64,000 nt of DNA from Flavobacterium wongokense (GCF_021608265.1 NZ_JAKIHP010000007.1:55864-119863); one strand, 5' to 3'. Positions 1 to 8,627 are shown, counted from the first letter of the stretch. Notes: a model not told the origin generated them from the sequence alone. Program-made: numbers and translations.

Positions 1-239
1 GTTTGGCCATTGACCGGCCAGGTATAGCTGTCGCAGGCAATTACTGTTGTTGTAGCCTGAGTGGTTGGTGCAACCGGGCGGTTCAATACTGTTTTTTGAA
101 CTGAAGTCTTTTGTGTAAAAGGATTTTGTTGTGAATTCCTGCCGGTATTTCTTGATTGTGCAAAAGCAGTAAAATTAAATGTCAGCAGAACTAAAAGCAC
201 TAATAGGAATTTGGGATTGATTGGGTAGTTTTTCTCCAT
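1..239 (-). CDS. Secreted protein, N-terminal fragment (runs off left edge)
   Basis: The start codon is at 239..237 and the gene continues beyond the window, so only 79 residues are visible. They show a signal peptide: a short charged start, a hydrophobic core at about residues 11-27, and a cleavage site of the form AFA-Q. A Gln/Asn/Thr-rich linker follows, then ACDSYTWPVNGQ. The CDSYTW-VNG motif is familiar from repeats in large Bacteroidetes cell-surface and T9SS-secreted proteins. A surface adhesin-like protein is therefore the best guess, but the main body is not seen. Confidence is high that it is an exported protein and low about its function. Confidence 0.7.
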   Translation of the reverse strand, partial: MEKNYPINPKFLLVLLVLLTFNFTAFAQSRNTGRNSQQNPFTQKTSVQKTVLNRPVAPTTQATTTVIACDSYTWPVNGQ

Positions 240-380
240 CTGGTAATTTTTTTGGGGTAATTATTTCGACCTTAACTTGATTAAATTTTAATAACTAATT
301 CGATAAAAATAGATATTTAATTCAATTGCTGTGTAAATTAATCGTTGTCTTTGAGGTTATTACCGATGAACAAACAAAAA

Positions 381-400
381 AGCCACGCAATTGCGTGGCT
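381..400. terminator. Perfect 20-bp palindrome, bidirectional terminator
   Basis: AGCCACGCAA followed directly by TTGCGTGGCT, flanked by an A-run on the left and a T-run on the right. It therefore has terminator form on both strands. It lies just beyond the stop of the deoxynucleoside kinase gene (minus strand), which it probably ends. Confidence 0.8.
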
Positions 401-419
401 TTTTGTAAATTTCTGATAT

Positions 420-1034
420 CTAAAACAGACCGTTTATTTCTGCATTTATCTTATTGATAATCGTTCCTAAATCTTCCGGATTATTTACAAAATCAATATT
501 GTCAACATCAATGATGAGTAATTTTCCTTTGTCATAAGTCGTAATCCACGCTTCATAACGTTCATTAAGACGACTTAAGTAATCGATGGAAATCGTGTTT
601 TCATAATCACGGCCTCTTTTATGGATTTGCGAAACCAGATTTGGAATCGAACTTCTAAGGTAAATCAACAAATCAGGCGCGCCAACCAAACCTTCCATCA
701 ACTGGAAAAGATCGGAATAATTTTCAAAATCACGGTTGGTCATCAATCCCATAGCGTGTAAGTTGGGAGCAAAAATGTGGGCATCTTCATAAATCGTTCG
801 GTCCTGGATGATGTTCTTTCCACTCTCCCTAATTTGCAAAACCTGGCGAAAACGCGAATTCAGGAAATAAATCTGAAGATTGAAACTCCAGCGTTCCATC
901 TGATGGTAAAAATCATCAAGGTATGGATTGTCAACTACGTCTTCAAAATGGGGTTCCCATTTGAATTGTTTGGCCAAAAATCGAGTCAACGTAGTCTTCC
1001 CAGCTCCGATGTTTCCTGCTACTGCTATGTGCAT
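420..1034 (-). CDS. Deoxynucleoside kinase (deoxyadenosine/deoxyguanosine kinase family)
   Basis: This 204-residue cytosolic enzyme phosphorylates salvaged deoxynucleosides using ATP. The P-loop GNIGAGKT is at residues 7-14. The family DRS-type motif appears as QDRTIYED at residues 77-84, and an Arg-rich lid, KRGRDYE, is at about 139-145. The length is normal for the dNK family (about 200-220). Its ATG overlaps the stop of the upstream gene by one base (TAATG), so the two are probably translated together. A terminator palindrome follows. Whether it prefers deoxyadenosine or deoxyguanosine cannot be told from sequence alone. Confidence 0.9.
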   Translation of the reverse strand: MHIAVAGNIGAGKTTLTRFLAKQFKWEPHFEDVVDNPYLDDFYHQMERWSFNLQIYFLNSRFRQVLQIRESGKNIIQDRTIYEDAHIFAPNLHAMGLMTNRDFENYSDLFQLMEGLVGAPDLLIYLRSSIPNLVSQIHKRGRDYENTISIDYLSRLNERYEAWITTYDKGKLLIIDVDNIDFVNNPEDLGTIINKINAEINGLF

Positions 1035-1828
1035 TATGGTAATTTTATTTTATAATTCTTAATTTGTTGGTTGGTAAAAATAGCCAAAATTTGGTCTTTG
1101 TAATAATAATTTTGAAACGATTTCTCAACAATTTCTATTTCGTAAACCGTTTTCGTTAGGTTATTCAGGCAATACAGAACGTTGTCACGTGAGAACAATA
1201 ATTTCTCACTGTCGATAATCTGGATTTTTTCAAAAGGCGGAATATTGGCAAGCAAAGCCACTTTGCCAAAAATATCAATCGCGTACCAATTATTGACGTC
1301 ATCAATCCAATAAAAATTATTGAAATCCGATTGGGTATACTGAATGTCACCCTGTATCGGATTGCCAATCTCCTTGGAGGTTTTTTTCAAATAATCAAAC
1401 AACAATATCTGTTGGGTTAGCGAATTATAAATCCAAAACTGATTCTGTGAAGCCAAACCAATCTTCGACGCAAAAATGGTATTGTCAATGTCAAAAAGAT
1501 TGAGTTTCTGGATTTCGTTAAGCTGGTTGTCGAGCGTGATGATTGTATTGAAATCTTCGTAAAAAACCACCAGCTGCAGCGGATTCACATAATCGACAGA
1601 CGTGATTTTTCCAAGGGCTACATTCTTGTATTCCCATTTCTGGGTATCATTTTGTTTGATAAAAACATTGTCCTTGATGTAATAATTATTGCCCAAACCA
1701 TCAAAACCGATAAAGGTTTTGTTTTCCAGTTCTGTCGTGTTCAATTCGGTGGTTTTCAGTTTTTTATTTTGGCCAAAAACTAGGGTAAAACCAAATAATA
1801 AAAAGAAATAAACTACATTTTTCATCAT
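1034..1828 (-). CDS. Exported protein of unknown function, beta-propeller-like
   Basis: This 264-residue protein has a clear signal peptide (residues 1-20, ending VFG-Q). The rest is a regular alternation of short hydrophobic strands and Asp/Asn turns without cysteines or obvious catalytic motifs, a pattern that suggests a small beta-propeller; this is inference. It is the first gene of a two-gene operon with the deoxynucleoside kinase, joined by a TAATG overlap. A secreted protein and a cytosolic nucleotide kinase have no obvious joint function, so the pairing may simply be a conserved flavobacterial arrangement. Confidence 0.75.
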   Translation of the reverse strand: MMKNVVYFFLLFGFTLVFGQNKKLKTTELNTTELENKTFIGFDGLGNNYYIKDNVFIKQNDTQKWEYKNVALGKITSVDYVNPLQLVVFYEDFNTIITLDNQLNEIQKLNLFDIDNTIFASKIGLASQNQFWIYNSLTQQILLFDYLKKTSKEIGNPIQGDIQYTQSDFNNFYWIDDVNNWYAIDIFGKVALLANIPPFEKIQIIDSEKLLFSRDNVLYCLNNLTKTVYEIEIVEKSFQNYYYKDQILAIFTNQQIKNYKIKLP

Positions 1829-1949
1829 AGGGCTAAATTAAGCTAAACCAAATTAATTTCCATAAATCCCACAAAGATATTTTAACAAAAGATTGGTAAC
1901 AGATATCAATATTGTTCGTCATATTTGTTCTTCAAAAATCACTAAAGCA

Positions 1950-2846
1950 ATGAGGAATTTACTTTATACTTCACTTTTTTTATTGGCATTTATCACTTCA
2001 AATGCCCAAAAGGATTTCCAGGGAATGGCAGTTTATGAATCAAAAACCAGTACTTCGGATATGAAAACCGCATTCAGCGGCAACAAAAACATAACGCCCG
2101 AAATGCAGAAAATGATTGAAGAGCGTGTCAAAAAGGCATTGGAAAAAACGTACATCCTCAATTTTGATAAATCGGCTTCAATTTACAAAGAGGAAGAAAA
2201 ACTCGATGCACCGGGTACCCAAGGTCAGGGCGGAGGAATGCGGATGATGTTTAATTCCTTCACCGGTGGTGGCGGGACTTATTATAAAAACATAAAAGAC
2301 AAAAACTATGTTTCGGCAAAAGAGTTTATGGGCAAGGAATTCCTAGTTAAGGATTCGCTGCCAAAGCTCAATTGGAAAATGGAATCAGAATCCAAAGTCA
2401 TAGGCGGTTATACCTGCTACAAAGCCACAGCGGTTAAACCGGTAAACACTTCAGATTTTAGGAATTTCAGGAAAAAGGCCGAAGACAAAAAGGAAGATGC
2501 AGCCAAAAATGAGGATAAGGAAAAGACGACCAATTTTATGGAAGGATTTGAAATGCCAAAGGAAATAAACATCACAGCCTGGTATGCACCCGAAATCCCT
2601 GTGAGTACCGGACCTGATACTTATTTTGGACTTCCGGGTTTAATCCTTGAAGTCAATGATGGGAAAACGATAATCCTTTGCTCGAAAGTAGTTTTGAATG
2701 CCAAAGAAAAAGTCGAAATAAAAGCCCCAACCAACGGTAAGGAAGTAACCCAAAAGGAATACGACGAGACAGTAATCAAGAAAATGAAGGAAATGGAAGA
2801 AATGAATCCGGGAAGAGGAGGAATGCAAATCAGAATGGGACATTAA
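1950..2846 (+). CDS. GLPGLI family protein
   Basis: This 298-residue exported protein belongs to the GLPGLI family, which is restricted to Bacteroidetes and has no settled function. The name-giving motif GLPGLI is at residues 227-232 and is followed by LEVNDGKTIIL, as usual for the family. A signal peptide covers residues 1-19 (TSNA-Q). The ATG at 1950 is chosen because it starts that signal peptide; a longer reading from a TTG at 1893 would bury it. A Lys/Glu/Asp-rich segment (about 175-195) and a Gly-rich loop (about 92-110) are probably exposed. It lies four bases before an outer-membrane barrel gene, and GLPGLI genes are commonly found next to such receptors. Confidence 0.88.
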   Translation: MRNLLYTSLFLLAFITSNAQKDFQGMAVYESKTSTSDMKTAFSGNKNITPEMQKMIEERVKKALEKTYILNFDKSASIYKEEEKLDAPGTQGQGGGMRMMFNSFTGGGGTYYKNIKDKNYVSAKEFMGKEFLVKDSLPKLNWKMESESKVIGGYTCYKATAVKPVNTSDFRNFRKKAEDKKEDAAKNEDKEKTTNFMEGFEMPKEINITAWYAPEIPVSTGPDTYFGLPGLILEVNDGKTIILCSKVVLNAKEKVEIKAPTNGKEVTQKEYDETVIKKMKEMEEMNPGRGGMQIRMGH

Positions 2847-2850
2847 CCTT

Positions 2851-5571
2851 ATGAAAAAACTCTATTTTCTTTTCTTCTTAGCCTCTGTTGCATCCTTTTC
2901 CCAAAACATCCGGTTTGAGGGAATCGTGCAGGACAGCAATAAGGCGCCACTCGAAATGGCAAATGTCATGGCAATGAATCAAGGCACCAAAGCCATGGAT
3001 GCTTACGCCATTACCAACGATAAGGGAAAATTTTCACTGAATCTCAAACCCAATTCCATGTATTCCATCAAGCTGAGTTACCTCGGAATGCAGAACAAGG
3101 AAATCACCGTTACCACCGAAACACAGAATATTACCCAAAACATTACGATGGAAAGTGGCGGAATTGAACTCGATGGTGTTGAAATCGTTAGGGAAATGCC
3201 GGTTTCGATAAAAGGGGATACCATTGTTTACAATGCCGATTCGTTCAAAAGCGGAACGGAACGAAAACTCGAAGATGTGTTGAAAAAATTACCCGGAGTT
3301 GAAGTAAACGCTGATGGCGAAGTGGAAGTTGAAGGCAAAAAAGTCTCGAAACTGATGGTCGAAGGCAAGGATTTTTTTGATGGCGATACCAAACTCGGCG
3401 TAAAGAACATTCCGGCTGATGCGATAGATAAAGTACAGGTTCTTCGAAATTATAATGAAAATTCCATTTTAAAAGGAGTAGAAAACAACCAGGATAATGT
3501 GGCAATGAACATCAAGCTGAAGGAAGGCAAAAAGAACTTCTGGTTTGGCGATGTCACGGCAGGAATTGGCGTCGGGCACGAAGAAAAACGCTATAATGTC
3601 AACCCGAAATTGTTTTATTACAATCCAAAATACAGCATCAACCTGATTACGAATTTCAATAATATTGGCGAACTCCCACTGACGTTCCAGGATTACTTCA
3701 AATTTACCGGAGGTTTTAAAAACATGATGTCCAAAGGCGGTTCAACGTTCAATGTTTCGTCCAACGATTTGGGGATTTCGCTGTTGCGGAATGACCGGGC
3801 CAAGGAAATTGAAACCAATTTTGGCGCGACCAATTTTTCGTACAACCCAACAAAAGCCTGGTCTTTAAGTGGCTTTGCAATCCTATCTTCCTCAACAACC
3901 GAATTGGAAACCGCTTCCAAAACCGATTATTTGGTTCCGAATTCATCTGCAGTTGCCACGACAGAAAACCGCACGGATATTTCACAACAAAAGAACAATT
4001 TGGGGTTATTCAAACTCAGTTCTTCCTATAAGCCCAATGTCAATTTCCAATTCGATTATGATATCCTGTCCAAGCTTTCCAAGCAGGATGAAATCAGCAA
4101 TTTGTTTAGGGAAACCATTGACAATACAGGAACGTCCAATGAAAATATCGATACCAACAAAAAACAGACTCCGGTTTCTATAAATCAGAATCTGGGAATG
4201 TATTACACGCTGAATGATAAAAATGTTTTTGCCTTTGAAGCCCAGCATCTGTTCCAGGATGAGGATCCGTTTTATAATGCCAACCTGCAATCGCAGCCCT
4301 TTAATCTGGTTGGATATGAACCGTTGCAAAACCGCAACGACATTACCCAAAAGCGTTTTGTAAAAACCAATAAGCTCGACGCCAAACTCGATTACTATTA
4401 TATGTTGACACCAAAAAGCAACATCAATGTTACCCTTGGGAATACACATTCCTTCCAGAGTTTTGATTCGTCTATCTACCAAATTTTGGATAATGGAACC
4501 GTTAATAATCTCGATGATGTTACCAACACGAATAATGTAAATTACAATTTCAACGACGCTTTTGTTGGGCTGCATTACAAAATCCTGCACGGGAAATTTA
4601 CGTTCACTCCGGGCCTAAGTGCGCATTCGTACACAATGGCCAATAATCAGTTGGGAAGCAAATACAAACAAAGCTTCGGAAGGATTTTGCCCGATTTATA
4701 TGTGTTGTACCAAATCAAGAAAGCCGAAACCCTGACGTATAATTTTTCGGTTACCAATAATTTTACCGACATCAACAAACTCGCCGAAGGTTATGTTTTG
4801 AACAGTTACAGCAGCCTTTCAAGCGGAAACCGAACACTCGAAAACTCCACTTCACAAAGCCATTCGATTCGTTATTTCAAATACAATATGTTCAATTTTG
4901 AGAATATTTTTGCGGCCGCAACCTATTCCAGGACCATTGATGCGGTGAAATCACGTTTTGTTTTCGACGGTGTGAACCAGACTTCGTCACCTATAAATTC
5001 TGCTTTTGCTGACGAATCGTTCATGGCAATCGGGAATTACGGAAGGTCTTTCCTCAAATATTACAAAGCCTCAGCAAGTGTAAACCTGAACTGGTCAAAA
5101 TTCAATAATATCCAATATGTTCCGGCAACCAATTCAGATGTGGCGATAACCAATGAGAGTTTTACACAGAGCTATACGTTGAAAGCATCTACGAATTATA
5201 AGAACCTGCCCAACCTCGAATTGGGTTACAATTTTGTCATCAATGACTATCAGGGTGATACTTTTTATACCGACAAACCTTTTGCGAGGCTTGATTATTT
5301 TTTCCTGAAAAGCTTCTCCTTTGTTTCGGAATATGAATTTTACCATTACCGCAGCAAAGACCGCACAACCCAAAACGAATACGATTTTCTTTCGGCAAGC
5401 CTGATTTACCAAAAGACAAAAGACAGCCATTGGGAATACAAAATCTCGGGAACAAACCTTTTAAACACAAAATCCCTGAATGACGACAGCTTCAACCAGA
5501 CGATTGTCCGCACTTCGCAATACCGCGTCCAGCCACGTTATATTATTTTTAGTTTGAAATATAATTTGTAG
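2851..5571 (+). CDS. TonB-dependent-receptor-like outer-membrane protein
   Basis: This 906-residue protein has a signal peptide (1-18). A carboxypeptidase-regulatory-like beta-sandwich follows (about 20-100), then a plug-like segment (about 105-220, with DVLKKLPGVEVNADGEV). The remainder is a long barrel rich in alternating aromatic and polar residues that ends at a Phe/Leu-type C-terminus (FSLKYNL). The order regulatory domain, plug, barrel is that of Bacteroidetes outer-membrane TonB-linked proteins. No SusD-like lipoprotein is adjacent, so it is not a polysaccharide SusCD pair. Four bases separate it from the GLPGLI gene upstream, and the two are probably co-transcribed. The substrate is unknown. 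A dispersed repeat begins in its stop codon. Confidence 0.85.
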   Translation: MKKLYFLFFLASVASFSQNIRFEGIVQDSNKAPLEMANVMAMNQGTKAMDAYAITNDKGKFSLNLKPNSMYSIKLSYLGMQNKEITVTTETQNITQNITMESGGIELDGVEIVREMPVSIKGDTIVYNADSFKSGTERKLEDVLKKLPGVEVNADGEVEVEGKKVSKLMVEGKDFFDGDTKLGVKNIPADAIDKVQVLRNYNENSILKGVENNQDNVAMNIKLKEGKKNFWFGDVTAGIGVGHEEKRYNVNPKLFYYNPKYSINLITNFNNIGELPLTFQDYFKFTGGFKNMMSKGGSTFNVSSNDLGISLLRNDRAKEIETNFGATNFSYNPTKAWSLSGFAILSSSTTELETASKTDYLVPNSSAVATTENRTDISQQKNNLGLFKLSSSYKPNVNFQFDYDILSKLSKQDEISNLFRETIDNTGTSNENIDTNKKQTPVSINQNLGMYYTLNDKNVFAFEAQHLFQDEDPFYNANLQSQPFNLVGYEPLQNRNDITQKRFVKTNKLDAKLDYYYMLTPKSNINVTLGNTHSFQSFDSSIYQILDNGTVNNLDDVTNTNNVNYNFNDAFVGLHYKILHGKFTFTPGLSAHSYTMANNQLGSKYKQSFGRILPDLYVLYQIKKAETLTYNFSVTNNFTDINKLAEGYVLNSYSSLSSGNRTLENSTSQSHSIRYFKYNMFNFENIFAAATYSRTIDAVKSRFVFDGVNQTSSPINSAFADESFMAIGNYGRSFLKYYKASASVNLNWSKFNNIQYVPATNSDVAITNESFTQSYTLKASTNYKNLPNLELGYNFVINDYQGDTFYTDKPFARLDYFFLKSFSFVSEYEFYHYRSKDRTTQNEYDFLSASLIYQKTKDSHWEYKISGTNLLNTKSLNDDSFNQTIVRTSQYRVQPRYIIFSLKYNL

Positions 5572-5642
5572 GAGCTTTTCCCGCTTTCCGTTGCAATCTT
5601 TTTGTTATTCAACAAAAAGGATTTCCACTACAATCGGGGCTA
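5571..5642 (+). repeat. Dispersed intergenic repeat, long-hairpin variant (copy 1)
   Basis: The copy starts TAGGAGC-TTTTCCCGCT-TCCG, has a central hairpin CTTTTTGTT/AACAAAAAG with loop ATTC, and ends ATCGGGGCTA. The same frame is found in inverted orientation at 58956-59025. A short-hairpin version sits at 7544-7596 and 63801-63843. The last base of the receptor stop codon is the first base of the repeat. Confidence 0.8.
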
Positions 5643-5800
5643 TTCTTCTTTTGTCTTGAAACAAAAGAAGCAAAAATTCAAGGCTGGGAATCTTCAGCGG
5701 TCAATTTCTAAATATATTTCCGAATGTCCACTGGACATTCTCCTCTTAATATCAAATGTTTTCTTTGGACAAGCAAAGAAAATGAACAGAAGGATAGAAA
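5643..5800. repeat. Hairpin-rich intergenic segment
   Basis: This gene-free stretch between the receptor gene and metK holds three further perfect inverted repeats: CTTCTTTTGT/ACAAAAGAAG (5645-5654 with 5661-5670), GAATGTCC/GGACATTC (5722-5729 with 5733-5740), and TTTTCTTTG/CAAAGAAAA (5759-5767 with 5774-5782). No convincing ORF is present. With the repeat on its left and the terminator on its right, it makes five hairpins in about 260 bp. Confidence 0.65.
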
Positions 5801-5804
5801 TAAA

Positions 5805-5827
5805 AATCCCGCCTTTTGAGCGGGATT
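5805..5827 (-). terminator. metK terminator
   Basis: An 8-bp stem, AATCCCGC/GCGGGATT, has a 7-base loop and, read on the minus strand, is followed by a T-run. It lies 25 bases past the metK stop. Confidence 0.8.
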
Positions 5828-5851
5828 CATTTATAATAAGAGTATCAAATA

Positions 5852-7102
5852 TTACAATTTGAAAGCTGCTTTTACTTTATCTACATAATCCAATTTCTCC
5901 CAGGTAAACAACTCAACGTTTACAGTTTTTGGAGCGCCATTTGGCAATTGGAAGGTTTTGGTAACCGTTTCAGGTTTTCTTCCCATGTGTCCGTAAGCAG
6001 CAGTTTCGCTATAAATAGGATTTCTCAATTTCAAACGTTGCTCGATGAAATAAGGCCTCATATCAAATACGTTCTCAACCACTTTACTGATTTCTCCGTC
6101 AGTCAGGTTTACTTTTGAAGTTCCGTAAGTTACTACGTTGATAGAAGTTGGTTTTGCCACTCCAATCGCATAAGAAACCTGTACCAAAACTTCGTCACAC
6201 AATCCGGCAGCAACTAAGTTTTTAGCAATGTGACGTGTTGCATAAGCAGCAGAACGGTCTACTTTTGACGGGTCTTTCCCAGAGAAAGCTCCTCCACCGT
6301 GAGCACCTTTTCCACCGTAAGTATCCACGATGATTTTTCTACCTGTAAGTCCAGTGTCACCGTGAGGTCCTCCAATTACGAATTTCCCTGTTGGGTTAAT
6401 GTGGTAGGTGATATCATCATTGAATAAATGAGCGTATTGTGGGTATTTTGCCTTAATTCTTGGAATCAAAATCGAAATCAGATCACTTTTGATTTTTGCC
6501 AACATTTCAGCTTCCGGAGCGAAATCATCGTGCTGCGTAGAAATAACGATAGCGTCAATTCTTTGTGGTTTGTTATCGTCAGAATACTCTAAAGTCACCT
6601 GAGATTTTGCATCAGGACGCAAGTATTTGATTTCGTTGTTTTCTCTTCTGATATTAGCCAATTCAATCAACAAAGCGTGAGATAGATCTAAAGCCAAAGG
6701 CATGTAGTTTTCAGTTTCATTTGTTGCGTAACCAAACATCATTCCCTGGTCACCAGCACCTTGCTCTTCTTTGCTTGCTCGGTCAACACCTTGGTTGATG
6801 TCGGCAGATTGTTCGTGGATTGCAGATAAAACACCGCAGGAATCAGCATCAAACATATACTCACTTTTAGTATATCCAATTTTTTTGATTACTTCCCTTG
6901 CAATAGACTGCACATCAAGATAAGTGTTCGATTTTACTTCTCCGGCAAGGATTACCTGACCTGTTGTTACCAAAGTTTCGCAGGCAACTTTTGAATCAGC
7001 ATCAAATGCCAAAAAGTTATCAATTAACGCATCAGAAATTTGGTCTGCAACTTTGTCTGGATGTCCTTCACTCACTGACTCCGACGTAAATAAATAAGCC
7101 AT
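5852..7102 (-). CDS. metK: S-adenosylmethionine synthetase
   Basis: The enzyme makes S-adenosylmethionine from methionine and ATP in the cytosol. It is 416 residues, slightly longer than the roughly 384 of the Escherichia coli enzyme but normal for Bacteroidetes. HPDK is at residues 14-17, the first family signature GAGDQG at 115-120, and the second, GGGAFSGKD, at about 270-280. The gene faces the metH-metF operon across a 535-bp region. Its own leader of about 140 nt carries a SAM-II-type aptamer, so synthesis is probably feedback-controlled by its product. A terminator follows the stop. Confidence 0.97.
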   Translation of the reverse strand: MAYLFTSESVSEGHPDKVADQISDALIDNFLAFDADSKVACETLVTTGQVILAGEVKSNTYLDVQSIAREVIKKIGYTKSEYMFDADSCGVLSAIHEQSADINQGVDRASKEEQGAGDQGMMFGYATNETENYMPLALDLSHALLIELANIRRENNEIKYLRPDAKSQVTLEYSDDNKPQRIDAIVISTQHDDFAPEAEMLAKIKSDLISILIPRIKAKYPQYAHLFNDDITYHINPTGKFVIGGPHGDTGLTGRKIIVDTYGGKGAHGGGAFSGKDPSKVDRSAAYATRHIAKNLVAAGLCDEVLVQVSYAIGVAKPTSINVVTYGTSKVNLTDGEISKVVENVFDMRPYFIEQRLKLRNPIYSETAAYGHMGRKPETVTKTFQLPNGAPKTVNVELFTWEKLDYVDKVKAAFKL

Positions 7103-7171
7103 AACTATATTTTAGTTTAATATTTAATATCTAAAAAGGAAAAAGGAAGACTGCGGTAAAAAACTAAAGAA

Positions 7172-7228
7172 GGAATGCTGCTTTAGCATTTTTTAACGAG
7201 GTTGCAATCAGTTCAAATTTCTCCTCCT
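7172..7228 (-). promoter_or_regulatory. Probable SAM-II riboswitch in the metK leader
   Basis: Read on the minus strand, GAGG (7226-7223) can pair with CCTC (7201-7198) to form P1. The 3' half TTGCAACCTCGTTAAA followed by AATGCTAAAG closely matches the conserved SAM-II (SAM-alpha) pattern TTGCA-CC-CGTTAAA-AA-GCTAAA as I remember it from alphaproteobacterial metA leaders. SAM-II aptamers are known in Bacteroidetes. P1 is short here (4 bp) and I could not fully trace the pseudoknot, so the call rests mainly on the conserved 3' strand, the SAM gene downstream and the position just after a good promoter. It ends about 70 nt before the metK start codon. Confidence 0.72.
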
Positions 7229-7241
7229 ATTTTTTCGAGTG

Positions 7242-7270
7242 CAAATGTATAAAATCAAATTGAATTTCAA
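7242..7270 (-). promoter_or_regulatory. metK promoter
   Basis: On the minus strand the flavobacterial consensus is present: TTG (7270-7268), an 18-base spacer, and TACATTTG (7249-7242), an exact TAnnTTTG match. Transcription would begin about 10 bases before the SAM-II aptamer. Confidence 0.65.
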
Positions 7271-7333
7271 ATAATTCTAAACTTTTTTTTAAAAAATTGC
7301 GATAACGATTTCGTTTTTTATTTTTCAAAACCC

Positions 7334-7364
7334 TTGCAAATAACAATTCTATGCCGTTACTTTG
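7334..7364 (+). promoter_or_regulatory. metH-metF promoter
   Basis: TTG (7334-7336), a 20-base spacer, then TTACTTTG (7357-7364), one mismatch from TAnnTTTG. It lies about 24 bases before the SAM-I aptamer, as expected for a riboswitch-controlled transcript. Confidence 0.5.
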
Positions 7365-7387
7365 CAGCGTTCATAAACATAATGTTT

Positions 7388-7488
7388 GTTATCACGAAAG
7401 CTCGAGGGAATAGACCCAATGACAGCTTAGCAACCCTTTGCCAAAAGAAGGTGCTACATTCTAACCCGATTTATCGGGAAAAGATAAC
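7388..7488 (+). promoter_or_regulatory. SAM-I (S-box) riboswitch upstream of metH
   Basis: P1 is GTTATC (7388-7393) with GATAAC (7483-7488). P2 is AAGCT (7398-7402) with AGCTT (7424-7428). The kink-turn signature GAGGGA...GACCC-AATGA follows, then the conserved TTAGCAACC, a P3 arm, and P4 formed by CCCGAT/ATCGGG. All are in the canonical SAM-I order. The transcript leads to a split metH and metF, which make methionine, so repression at high SAM is expected. A second GATAAC at 7502-7507 could act as an alternative P1 strand. Confidence 0.9.
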
Positions 7489-7543
7489 CAAGAGATTCTT
7501 CGATAACTTATATATGATTTTGTACGCACTTCTGAAATTTTCA

Positions 7544-7596
7544 GGAGCCATTTCCCGCTGTCCGCGCTACATGGTAGCTCGCTGCCATCGGGGCTA
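7544..7596 (+). repeat. Dispersed repeat, short-hairpin variant (copy 2), in the metH leader
   Basis: GGAGCCA-TT-CCCGCTGTCCGC, then a GCTAC-ATG-GTAGC hairpin, then CCATCGGGGCTA. The 42 bases from 7554 to 7595 match 63801-63842 at 40 positions. It lies between the SAM-I aptamer and the metH start codon, so it is transcribed as part of the leader. Confidence 0.8.
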
Positions 7597-7637
7597 GGGC
7601 ACTGTAGTTCAGTACAACAATTTAGTAAAAGAAGAAA

Positions 7638-8627
7638 ATGTCAAAAATTCAGGAAGCAATCCAAAACAGGATTCTCGTGCTCGACGGAGCAATGGGAACC
7701 ATGCTGCAGCGCAATAATTTCTCCGAAGCCGATTTCCGCGGGGAACGATTCAAGGATTTTCCACATCCGTTGAAAGGAAACAACGATTTACTTTCAATTA
7801 CCCAACCCGAAGCCGTGAAAGAGGTACACCGCTTGTATTTTCAGGCTGGTGCCGATATTGTCGAAACCAATACCTTTTCAGGAACAACCATCGGAATGGC
7901 GGATTATCATTTAGAGGATTTGGTTTACGAACTCAATTATGAATCAGCCAAAATTGCCCGCGAAGTTGCCGATGAATTCACCGACAGGCCACGTTTTGTT
8001 GCAGGTTCCATTGGGCCAACAAACAGAACAGCATCCATGTCGCCAGACGTTAACGATCCTGGTTTCCGGGCCGTAACTTTTGACGATTTGCGCATCGCCT
8101 ACAAACAGCAGGTAGAAGCGTTAATCGACGGAGGCTGCGATGTGCTTTTGGTGGAAACCATTTTTGATACACTTAACGCAAAAGCCGCACTTTTCGCCAT
8201 TGAAGAAGTAAAGGAAGAACGCAATCTTGATATTCCGGTCATGGTTTCAGGAACGATTACCGATGCTTCGGGAAGAACGCTTTCAGGGCAAACGGTTGAA
8301 GCATTTTTAATCTCAATTGAACACATAGAATTATTAAGCATCGGATTCAATTGTGCATTGGGTGCCGACCAATTGAAACCGTATCTGAAACGTTTGGCTC
8401 ACAATACACAATTGAATGTTTCAGCGCATCCAAATGCAGGATTGCCTAATGCTTTCGGGCAATACGACCAAACTCCCGAAGAAATGCAGGCGTTAATCAG
8501 GGAATATTTACAGGATAATTTAATCAACATCATTGGTGGATGCTGTGGCACAACTCCGGAGCACATCAAAGCGATTGCCGATGTTGCAGCCGAATTCAAA
8601 CCAAGACAAATTTTAGAAACGATATAA
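7638..8627 (+). CDS. metH: Methionine synthase, homocysteine-binding module (split MetH, part 1)
   Basis: This 329-residue protein corresponds to the N-terminal homocysteine methyltransferase barrel of cobalamin-dependent methionine synthase. It carries the zinc ligands expected for homocysteine activation: C239 in GFNCALGA, and C302 and C303 in [19 protein letters not shown] (residues 16-24) is typical of the family. The folate, B12 and reactivation modules are encoded by the next gene, whose ATG overlaps this stop (TAATG at 8625-8629). The two products must work as a complex to transfer the methyl group. Expression is expected to fall when SAM is abundant, through the upstream SAM-I riboswitch. 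Confidence 0.95.
   Translation: MSKIQEAIQNRILVLDGAMGTMLQRNNFSEADFRGERFKDFPHPLKGNNDLLSITQPEAVKEVHRLYFQAGADIVETNTFSGTTIGMADYHLEDLVYELNYESAKIAREVADEFTDRPRFVAGSIGPTNRTASMSPDVNDPGFRAVTFDDLRIAYKQQVEALIDGGCDVLLVETIFDTLNAKAALFAIEEVKEERNLDIPVMVSGTITDASGRTLSGQTVEAFLISIEHIELLSIGFNCALGADQLKPYLKRLAHNTQLNVSAHPNAGLPNAFGQYDQTPEEMQALIREYLQDNLINIIGGCCGTTPEHIKAIADVAAEFKPRQILETI

Noticed and set aside
4006..4590. 194-codon antisense frame inside the outer-membrane receptor gene
   Set aside because: Opposite to a well-supported 906-residue protein with signal peptide and domains; no start context or recognisable family. Other antisense frames inside queA, metH, exbB and the dehydratase operon were rejected for the same reason.
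2851..5571. SusC-type polysaccharide receptor
   Set aside because: No SusD-like lipoprotein, glycosidase or regulator adjacent; paired with a GLPGLI protein instead.
5602..5862. 86-codon reading frame between the receptor gene and metK
   Set aside because: It runs through repeats, several hairpins and the metK terminator and overlaps the metK end; Lys/Phe-rich composition of random AT-rich DNA.
7334..7597. 87-codon reading frame across the metH leader
   Set aside because: It starts at TTG, runs through the SAM-I aptamer and the dispersed repeat, and its composition resembles no protein; the RNA explanation is much stronger.
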